Of a stretch of DNA of 37,305 nucleotides, positions 28,901-37,305 are shown one piece after another (within the stretch, counting starts at the first letter, position 1; every line of letters begins with the position of its first letter). The notes under the pieces were generated by a model that saw only the letters and a list, made by a program, of their open reading frames with translations, did not search any database and had not been told where the DNA came from. This DNA is from Rhypophila decipiens (lineage: Eukaryota; Ascomycota; Sordariomycetes; Sordariales; Naviculisporaceae), in NCBI GenBank assembly GCA_033297075.1, contig MU858317.1:1-37305 (forward strand), in the 5' to 3' direction. Both the position numbers and the translations under genes were made by a program.

Positions 28901-31900
28901 CGAGGAAGAGAAAGCCATCGCGCGGGAGAAGATGCTCAATTCCCGTCGGGTCTACTTCTTGGAGGCAATCCTGTCGCCTCTACAAGCCCGCCTAGCGAAT
29001 GAGGCCGTCCTCCAGGCCATCACCTCTTTGTTTTCAGGCGCAGATGCAGATGCGGACGTGTCGGTGCTGAGGCGGCTCCTGTCAACCGTCAAGAAGGCGG
29101 ATTCATCGAATGCCATCTTGGATGTCCTGACGGGTCTTGCGGGCTCAAACCAGAAAGCCCTTGCAAAGAATTCATCCGACGTGTTCTTCAAGCCCTTGGT
29201 GGCGGACTCGTACCGTTTCCATATCCCAGCCACGCGGCCTTCTCGATCCTCCAGTCCACAGATAACCCTGGACGGAACTGCCCTTGTATTCGAGCCCGCG
29301 AACGGCGGATGGAGGTCAAACCAAGTGTCACTCTCCAATGGACATGCATACCGTTTGCGCCGCAGCGATGGCGGTGGGTTAGCAGGAGCTTCCTTTTCGA
29401 CCCTGCGTGCTCCCAGTAATCAGGCGTTCCCGCTGGGCACTCTGGTCGCCAGCGAAACGGCCATATCGGTGCAGACCCAGTTGCAGACTCTGATGCGCGG
29501 TGTTTATATATGCTCGGTGTTCGAGTTGAGCCTGGACGAGGTGCAGTTCTTCCAACTCGAACCGGCGGCTGGGACGGCCCTCGCCGTCGACTTTGGAGAA
29601 GTCAGCTACGAGGCGGTTCGGCGCCTTCAAGCCTACGGGGAACTCTCTGCCAAAACAAAACGCCCTGGTGATCTGCTAGATTTTTTGAAGTGGATTGCCA
29701 ACTCGGCTCGTACGGGTACTCTCGCTGGCCAGATCGCTGCAATTCTCGATGTAGCAGAGAGGCAGGTGGTAGAGTATCTGGCACAGAGGTTTGCAGGCCA
29801 GAAGGAGGAGCAGATGATACGGCAGTTCCAAGGAACGACCGAGCTCGAGCGACTCCTCGACACTCTCTCCTTCACAGCCCGTGCTGGGGTTCCCGGTTTG
29901 ACCCTCGAGCTGCTCTTCAAGCTTGCCACACCAATAGTCCCCCCAACCGAGACAAGCGACTTTGAAAACGCAGCCCGGTTGAGACTTCTCCTTCGGTCAG
30001 CCCCCAGCTCAGGCAATGGTGCGAGTCTGGCCACCCAGGTCAGTGGCGAACTGCGCAAGAACCAGCGGGCCGCGCTCGTCGCCTACCTTTTACAGCAACC
30101 ATGTATCGTTTCTAGGGGTATTACCGATGCTGATGGCCTTTTTGAGTTCATGCTCATCGATGTGCAAATGGGGCCCTGCCTGCAAACCTCCCGAATCAAG
30201 CAGGCCATCTCCACAGTACAGTTGTATGTCCGACGGTGCATCCTCGGCCTCGAGAAGGACGAGCAAGTGGCCAGTAACACTGTTGACCTGGATCGGTGGA
30301 AGTGGATGGAGGGATACCGACTGTGGGAGGCAAACCGAAAGGTCTTCCTCTACCCCGAGAACTGGCTGGAGGCGAGCCTGCGGGACAACAAAACCGAGGT
30401 GTTTCAGGCCCTCGAGTCGGCTATTATGCAGAACGACATCAACACGGAAAAGATCTCGGACTTGATCAAGAACTATGTCTATGGTGTCGACAACATTGCC
30501 GACCTAAACGTCCAGGCCTATCTTTGGAAGAAGGGGACCGAGGACTATACCGGCACGTTCCACTTTTTTGGCCGGACGAGAACAGCCCCCTACATCCACC
30601 ATTACCGCACGCTCGACATTGTAGTGTCGCCAACGGGCCTGTCGATCAAGGTGTTCTGGCAACCCTGGACCAAGATCGACATCCAAATACCGGTCTATGA
30701 GTCTGACGCCGAGGGCAAGCTTCTGAAGGAGGCCGGTTCCTACCTCATCCCTGCGCTGTACGGCGATCGGCTCTTCCTCTTTTGTCCACACATTAGCGTC
30801 AAGACGTCGCCGAGTACTTCCTCCAACAGCGATTCCCCCCTGGAGATTGGCGGCAAGAAGCCCGCCGAAATCAGGCCTGGCAAGCACTGGCAGATGCAGA
30901 TGGGCTGGACCGAGCTGCGCAATGGCAAATGGACACCAAAACAAGTGTCGCAGGCCACGCTGGAAATTGCCGGGGCACAGGCGTCCGTCTTTCCTGGCAT
31001 GGGTGCTGATCCCCCTGGGTCGGCTTGGACAGAGGCGCAGAGACTACCCGACATATCGTCCTTCAAGTTCTGGATCAGGACGAGATCCATTGTGACGCCC
31101 CCGTCCCCGTCCCCGCCCCCTGTCAAGACTCCCGAGAAAGTCAACCGAGCCCTACAGGCTAGCACAAGTATACTCGTGATTGACGTGGAGCGCTGGGTCG
31201 ATGCCGGCGAAGGCCAGAGTCATCGGCATGTAAACTACCCGCTCGGCCGCTTTGAGATGCGCGGATCCGCCGGGCAGGTCGTCCTGGTCGACCTGAACAA
31301 GGCGGCCGACTCGGACCCCTTCAAAAAGCTCTGGCGGCCCACCATTCCCACCGTCTTCACCAAGATGTCGTACCACAAGGAAACCAGCAGCGACAGAAAC
31401 ACTCCGGACGTGGTCATAGGGCGGGGGGAGTCGGACAACTACGAGCCGCAGTTCGGCGTCGTCTCTGATCCAGTGGATAAAATAGCCAAGAGGGATATCC
31501 AGTGGACAATGTCCTTTGACGATGCCCAAAAAAAAAAGGCAACTGGATTTTTCCAGGACATCATCACCACCGAGAGCACCATCTCGTACATTACCTACCC
31601 CCCGTTTGACAAGACCACGTCTGCTTTTGACGTCTTTCAACACACACTCGACCGCAACCTGATCTCCATGGCGACGACGTACGATGGGGTCGAGCACATT
31701 TACTCCTTCCTCGCCAATGTTTCGCAGGACGAATGGTTCCTGGCCTTTGGCAAACGCAACAAGCTGGTGAACGAGCTGTCGACTCCTTACGCCATCTACA
31801 ACTGGGAGCTCGGGGCCCACGCCGTCATGCTGCTCATGGAGAGGCTCCAGGCCACTCAGCAGTACGACCTGGCCCTCCAGGTGGCGCACTATGTCTTTGA

Positions 31901-34900
31901 CCCGACGATTGACGGGGACAGTCTCGGTCGCTGCTGGCGATTTCCGCCCTTCAGGGAGCTCGCCGAGGCCAAGACACCAATCAAGTCCGTCCGAGAGATC
32001 CTCCAGGCCCTGAAGCCATCCAGCGGCGCCGAAGAGGAGATGAACACCAACATCCTCCAGTGGCGCATGAACCCCTTCAACCCCCACAATGTAGCTCGTG
32101 GCAGGCCCCAGGCGTACATGCGCCGGTTTGTGATGAAGTACATTGAGATACTCGTCGCGAGTGGCGATGTCTACTTCCGCCAGAACACGCTGGAGGCCAT
32201 CCCCCTCGCCATCAACCGCTACGTCGAGGCTTCTCACGTCTTTGGGTCGGCGCCCATGCAAATCCCCGCACTCACCAGGCCCGTGTACAAGTCCTACGCC
32301 GACCTCGACAAGGGGTGGAATGACTTTTCCAATGCCAACATGAACCTGGAACTGGACTTTCCGTTTTACAGCGACCCGGCTACGCGTGGCAGTACCGCGG
32401 CGGCCGGCAAGGGGAATGGCTCGCAGGGTGGGGGCGTGACGGGCATCCTCAAGTCTACTTATTTTTGCGTCCCTGCAAACCCCAAGCTGATGGAGCTGAG
32501 GAATCTCATCGACGATCGTCTCTTCAAGATTCGCAACTGCCAAGACATCAATGGCCTTGTTCGCAACCTCCCACTCTTCGAGCCGCCCTTGGACCCAGGC
32601 CTGCTTGTCCGTGCAACGGCCAGCGGCGCCGACATATCGAAACTCATGAGCAACCTGGCCGGTCCGATGCCCAACTACCGCTTCCAGTACCTCCTGCAAA
32701 GAGCTCTCGAGATGTGCGCCGAGGTCAAGGCCATGGGCTCCACTCTCCTCTCGATCAAGGAGAAAAAGGACGCCGAAGCGCTGTCCAACCTGCGCTGCCG
32801 CCAAGACTCTATTCTCCAAACACTCATGGTCGATCTCAGGAAGATGGCCAAGCAAGAAGCCGAGTCAAGCATCGATGCCCTCCTCGAGACCCGAAGGGCT
32901 CAGGTCGCTCGACTGGAATACTACCTCGCCCTCACGGGGACGACCGACAAGTCCGCCCCTAGCGAGACCGACGACTGGGAGGACATTGCCCAATCCATCG
33001 AAAAACCGACGACAGACGACCTGCGCATGACATCGTACGAGAAGCTCGAGATGGAAAAGGCTGACCAATCCGCGGCCATCAACCAGGGGGCCACGGCCGT
33101 GGAGATTGCCGCCAGCTACATCAAGCTCGTCCCGGACATTGGGGAGGCAGCCGAGCCGATGGGCGTGGGCGTCAACATCGGCTCCGTCACCAGAAACATC
33201 TCCGAGTCGATGCTCATCCTCGCCCACGTCATGCGCTTCCAGGGGCAGGCCCTGGCCGACGAAGGCGCCAGGGCGTCTCGGACAGGCAACCTGGTCAAGC
33301 AGCTCCAGGAGAGGCGGTTCCAGGCCAACTCTGCAGGTCGGGACATCAAAGAGACCGATCGGCAGATTGCCACGGCCCGGATCCGCGCCGAGATGTGCGA
33401 GCGCGACATGCAGCACCAGCTTCGACAGGCCGCGTACGCCAAGGACACGGAGGACTGGCTGCGGACAAAATACACCAGCGAGCAGCTCTACGCCTGGATG
33501 GACGGGCTGGTCCAGAATCTCTACTACCAGAGTTACCTCCTGGCAGATGACCTGGCGCAAAAGGCCCAAGCAGCGTTCCGGTTCGAAAAGGGTGTCGACA
33601 GGTCCTCGTCGTCCTCCAAGATGACGATGATCCCCCCAACCACGTGGGACGGCAACAAAAATGGCCTCTTCGCCGGCGAGAATCTCTTCCTCTCCCTCAA
33701 GCGTCTCGAGACATGCTACATGGAGAACCGCTTCCACGACGTGGAAATAACCAAAAACATTGCCCTCCGACAAATCAACCCCTGGGCCCTGATCACCCTG
33801 CGCGAGACGGGCACCGCCGAATTCGACCTGCCCGAGGTCCTCTTTGATTTTGACTTTCCGGGGCACTATTGCCGGCGCATCAAGACCGTCTCGCTGACGC
33901 TGCCCTGCATCGTGGGTCCTTTTACCGGCGTGAACGCCACGCTAACCCTTGTTTCACACCGTTACCGTGTCTCTGCTTCGACTCCGTCATCATCATCATA
34001 CCCGCAAACGGATCCCTCCGACCCGCGATTCCAGACCGACACCATCCCCATCTCCTCCATCGCCATATCCACAGGCCAACAAGACACGGGCTTGTTCTCC
34101 CTGGACTTTAAAGACGAGCGCTACATTCCCTTTGAAGGCGCCGGTCTCATCTCCCGCTGGAGGCTGGAACTACCCACAGCGATCCAGCAATTCGATTACA
34201 ACACCATTCGCGACGTCATCATGCACGTCAAGTACACGGCTCTGCAAGGAGGGGCGGCGTTCCGGAAAGCAGCGTCCGACTCGGCGGTTGCGTTTCAGAA
34301 GTGTGCCGCTGAGGCGTCCTTGTCGTCCTTGTCGTCGTTTTCGGGAACTCCATTGGGCGAGGGCGGGTTGTTTGCCATCTTGGACTTGTCTAGTGATTTC
34401 CCGACCGAATGGTATCGCGGGGTCGTGGAGACTCGCGACGATGCCGAGAGAACAAAGGTTTCGACGATGCCGTTGGCGGGGCTGAGGGAAAGGTTTCTGC
34501 CGTTTTTTACAAAAGGTTGGAAGGCGGTCAATGCGGAGAGTATCTCTGTGCTAGTCAAGGCTGGCAATTGCGGGCAAGGGGGGATTGTCATCGGTGAGGA
34601 CATCAAGTTGGCTGTCGTGGGCGGCAGTATCGTTAAGTTGATACCGGAAACTTTGCCGTTGGGGTCGTACCGGATGGCGACGTGGAAGTGGAAGAAGAAT
34701 GATAAAAACAACATCAAGGGAAGGCAAGCAAGGAGGACAAAGGGAGCAGCAGGCAGCAGACGGGCTCAATTTGAGAAAGTAGAGGATGAGGGCGAGGGCG
34801 AGGGCGAGGATACGCTAGAGGACAAGCCTGTGCCGGTGGGCGATTGGACCCTTACGTTCTCACCCAAGGCGCTGCGGGCGGGGTTGGAGAAGGTTCTAGT

Positions 34901-34922
34901 GGTGTTTAGATACAGCATGTGA
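25942..34922 (+). CDS. TcA subunit of a Tc (ABC) toxin complex
   Basis: Two exons, 25942-28690 and 28777-34922, are joined by an 86-bp phase-1 intron (GTAAGT...CTAACAAAG) and give 2964 aa. The frame is open further upstream to 25894, but the first ATG in it is 25942, in a GCC-ATG context. The N-terminal part is alpha-helical and holds the VRP1 (Salmonella virulence plasmid 28.1-kDa A protein) signature CDDCNSVTSPAAYFVDLL at about residues 308-325. A neuraminidase-like/receptor-binding region lies near 1490-1800. A long helical segment (about 2220-2520) includes the KYTSEQLYAWMDG motif. The C-terminal TcB-binding domain has LFDFDFPGHYCRRIK and PCIVGPFTGVNATL. In characterised complexes TcA forms a pentameric pore that delivers the TcC toxin. 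The size fits the larger bacterial TcA proteins. A charged insertion at about 2889-2932 near the end is unusual. There is no signal peptide. The exon 2 frame passes through a run of ten A's at about 31528-31537 without disruption. Confidence 0.93.
28691..28776 (+). other. Single intron of the TcA gene
   Basis: The donor is GTAAGT, the branch-point candidates are ctgacac and cctaac, and the acceptor is AAAG. Splicing joins A at 28690 to TG at 28777 and keeps the frame, so the two long open frames become one protein. Without splicing the frame would end in a TAG 21 bp into the intron. Confidence 0.9.
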
Positions 34923-35407
34923 AGTTACGGATAGCACACATTGATACCACCTTAACTTTGGAAATTTGAATTGCCGATGTCGTGGATTGGATATCCAAGT
35001 CGCGCTTGCAATGGAAAGAACAACTGTGTCATCCCGGTCCCTTCCATCCATTCCCTGTTTGCCCTAGACATCAACCGAAGCCGGGTGCAGGTTGGCCCGA
35101 AACGCCACAAACACTCCATTCGGCAAGTCCAAGTCACCTTTTGCCCTCCTTCAGGGCCGAAGAAATCAGCCCACGTCCTGGGGCGCTTGGCGCTTGCAAT
35201 GAGGCGGGCAGCTTTGCACAATTTTCATCTTCTCATCCTCATCGAGTCATTGGCATCACTTCTTACTTGCACCTGAACTCCCGCGAAATTGCCATACTTC
35301 CTAGGCACAGGTCAATCACTCGGCCGATTTCGATCCCATCTCTGCTCGCCCCTCAAAACAGCCAATCAATCATAAATTGCTCTAGAGTGCCTGACCCCAG
35401 TGAGAAT
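34923..35407. other. Intergenic region downstream of TcA
   Basis: These 485 bp include the TcA 3' region and the leader of the Helo-like/G-alpha-like gene. The open frame through the segment upstream of the ATG at 35408 has no protein-like character. I see no terminator that can be called with confidence. Confidence 0.5.
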
Positions 35408-37216
35408 ATGGCAGACCCAATTTCAATTCTCGGAACTGCCGGTGCTGTCGCGAACATCATTGACGTGCTCGGCAAGCTCATCACTACATTTGCCGAGCTG
35501 AGGAGCCAATGGCAAGAAGCGGACCTCGCAGTTCTCGCTCTCGAGAGTGAGCTCGCTGCTCTCAATGCGGCGCTCACCAAGATCAAGGAATGGGCCGTAT
35601 CCTGTTCTGATGACCCACACCACCAGTTGACCATGGACCTAGATCGTTGTGTGGTCTGTTGTCGATTGCTGATCGCGAGGATCGATGCAGAACTCTCTCA
35701 ATTCCAGACGACGGCAGAGAACCGACTGGATGTTGCGAGCAAGTTTCGCCTCCTGCTCAAGACCAAGGAGTTTGAACATATTCAGCAAATGATCGGAAAG
35801 TAGACTGCGGCCATGACGTTACTGCTCACTGCGTGCAATACTACGATGCTTTCTAAGCAAAAAGGGTTGCTTGAGGACACTCAAACTCGAAGAGTATTCA
35901 AGACGATGCAGGACGACACCGCCTCTCTGCTCGTACATCGCGACGTGGATTCCTTGTTAACCGGCACCGCTACATCCATCACATCCTTCAAGAGATCCAT
36001 AATATTCCACTTTGACTCGACACTTTTCACTTCCCGCATTTACCAACGTTGGATTCGAGGGTCTGTGAAAAAGGCCCTGTTCGACCAGCAGACTGAGAAG
36101 GGTGCGACCACTTCTGGAAGCAAGAAAGTCCACGTCAATTATCAACAACGGATTAATCGGAAGCGATGGGAGACTGAAGACTCACAGATGTTGGCACAGC
36201 TCCTTAAACAGACAATACAGGACACCAACAAGGAAAGTCTCCGGGTGGGAGGCAGTAAAGTTCTCGTCATTGGTGACAGGTCAAGAGCGGATATCATCTG
36301 CGCAATAAGCTTGCATGCGTATACAAAAGACGGTCCCGAGGCTCACGCCAGTTATGACTGCTGTCTGGTGAAACATCGTACTCTTGAATATGCATTCAGG
36401 TGTGCCAAAGCGTTTGCTGATGCTTTACAGAAGCACCAGGTAGCCCCCAAGACAGAGGATATATGGCGGCATATCTCATATATTCAGTCTGCCAAGTTTA
36501 GGCCTACTTTGCCTCGGTCGGCAAATTGTCTGGGGCGATTCAAAGACCCGAAATTCGCGAGCTCTGTCGCAGCTATCATCAGCAGCTCGTACTTCTCCAT
36601 GGACCAGTGTGATGACTTGGATCTCCCGATGTTGGCAGAATGGTCAGTCTCTTCTTGAAAAGGGGGCGCTTACAGAGTCACGAGTTTCTGCTAACATATG
36701 GAATGCCATAGCTTTCTGGGTCAAATTGCGACGATCGGTGCACTGACTTACTGTCCCCGCTTGTCTGGCTGCAGTCAACTCTACCCAACCTCCAACACTG
36801 GTAGTAGTATCTGGAGTATCTCATTTCCAGCCGATGCAATGCACTCCTTCTATATCGAGCTGACCGACCCGAAAGGTTATGAGCGAAGGGATGAGATGGA
36901 ACACTGGCTCCCAAAATGTGACTCCGTTGACGCTATTCTGTTTGTGGTCGATGTGGACAGCTACAATCCCCTCGACCTTGGAGATTCCAAGAACCCAATG
37001 ACGGAAAAATTGCAGTTCTTTGAATCAGTTGTCAACTCGAAATCGATGGCTGGCGCACATGTCATTCTGGTATTCAACAAGATCGATGTTTTTCAGGAGA
37101 GGCTGAAGCTATCGCCACCTGAAAGCCAACTCCCCGGATCTGAGAGCAAGTCTCCACCAGGCGGGTGGGCCTTTGAACCTTTGCTCTCCCGGATCACGGA
37201 ACTGAATCGCGTGTGA
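35408..37216 (+). pseudogene. Helo-like/G-alpha-like protein gene, amber-interrupted and truncated by right TIR
   Basis: The exons 35408-36642 and 36712-37216 are joined by a 69-bp intron (GTCAGT...CATAG, phase 2). The first about 130 residues start MADPISILGTAGAVANIIDV and match the fungal Helo-like/STAND N-terminal domain style. A TAG at 35801-35803 interrupts the frame, which continues at once as TAAMTLLLTACN; CAG-to-TAG is the likely cause. A G-alpha-like region follows. The P-loop position reads IGDRSRADI, without Gly-Lys-Ser. The switch II position keeps D-x-x-G (DPKG). The FNKID motif is intact, and part of the helical domain is present. The reading frame then runs into the right TIR, whose bases supply the stop (GTG TGA, 37211-37216). 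The C-terminal beta6/alpha5 region of a G-alpha, including any TCAT motif, is missing. It is a paralogue of 6768-7709. Confidence 0.78.
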
Positions 37217-37304
37217 CGATTTGGGAATCTAGAACCACACCACTAGGCCAAACCTCCTTAAAAAGGATGCCAAATTCTAAGCTGCAAGCCAGCCTTAGAA
37301 TTGT
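37212..37304 (-). repeat. Right terminal inverted repeat (93 bp)
   Basis: Reverse complement of 1-93 with one difference. The hairpin-forming tip is conserved (37273-37281 with 37294-37302). The inner edge cuts into the coding sequence of the G-alpha-like gene. Unlike the left end, the inner 29-bp unit is present once. Confidence 0.9.
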
Positions 37305-37305
37305 G

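Noticed and set aside
31528..31537. Run of ten A's in TcA as a frameshift site
   Set aside because: The frame is intact through it and the sequence on both sides matches one TcA reading frame; programmed slippage is not needed.
31152..32855. 567-aa open frame antisense to TcA
   Set aside because: It is a shadow of the GC-rich TcA coding sequence on the opposite strand, with no independent motif or promoter context.
1..37305. Starship-type giant element
   Set aside because: Starships carry a DUF3435 tyrosine recombinase near one end and lack long TIRs. Here there is no such gene, and the ends are 93-bp TIRs.
1..37305. tRNA, rRNA or CRISPR features
   Set aside because: I saw no cloverleaf-like conserved blocks, rRNA segments, or regularly spaced repeats.

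Overview
The window is nuclear DNA from a filamentous ascomycete, probably a sordariomycete. The evidence is short GT..AG introns with CTRAY-type branch points, purine-at-minus-3 start contexts, conserved fungal-only protein families, and a fungal Helo-like/STAND-type N-terminal domain joined to a G-alpha-like module. The most striking gross feature is that the window begins and ends in a 93-bp terminal inverted repeat (1-93 and 37212-37304, 92/93 identical). The whole 37.3 kb therefore looks like one TIR-bounded element carrying cargo. No transposase or tyrosine recombinase gene is visible inside it.

Layout from left to right: left TIR with a 29-bp tandem duplication; a nested AT-rich MITE-like insertion with G/C-homopolymer ends; a broken beta-propeller/hydrophobic gene (minus, 4104-469, two frameshifts and one amber); an intact 581-aa gene (minus, 5909-4164); a G-alpha-like pseudo-GTPase (plus, 6768-7709); a 307-aa fungal protein of unknown function (minus, 8845-7922); a three-exon type II membrane protein gene with one in-frame amber codon (plus, 10061-12121), flanked by a ~115-bp direct repeat; a single-exon TcB-TcC fusion (minus, 21052-13445, 2535 aa); a five-exon 798-aa gene (minus, 24623-21957); a TcA gene with one intron (plus, 25942-34922, 2964 aa); and a Helo-like/G-alpha-like gene with an in-frame amber codon that is cut off by the right TIR (plus, 35408-37216).

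The core is a complete insecticidal-type Tc (ABC) toxin set in a fungal genome: the TcA pore/translocation subunit plus a TcB-TcC cocoon protein. The variable C-terminus of the cocoon protein carries a His/Trp-rich motif set resembling HNH/Endo VII-type toxin nucleases. The 581-aa and 798-aa proteins share sequence patterns and look like paralogues. I suspect, weakly, a TULIP/P47-like relationship. Their position beside the Tc genes suggests an accessory role.

The three long toxin-core genes and both paralogues are open, whereas three neighbouring genes are each interrupted by a single TAG codon. A repeated leader sequence differs almost entirely by one-directional C-to-T/G-to-A changes. That combination fits repeat-induced point mutation acting on parts of the cargo while the toxin core stays open. 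All functional statements are inference from sequence motifs; no searches were run.
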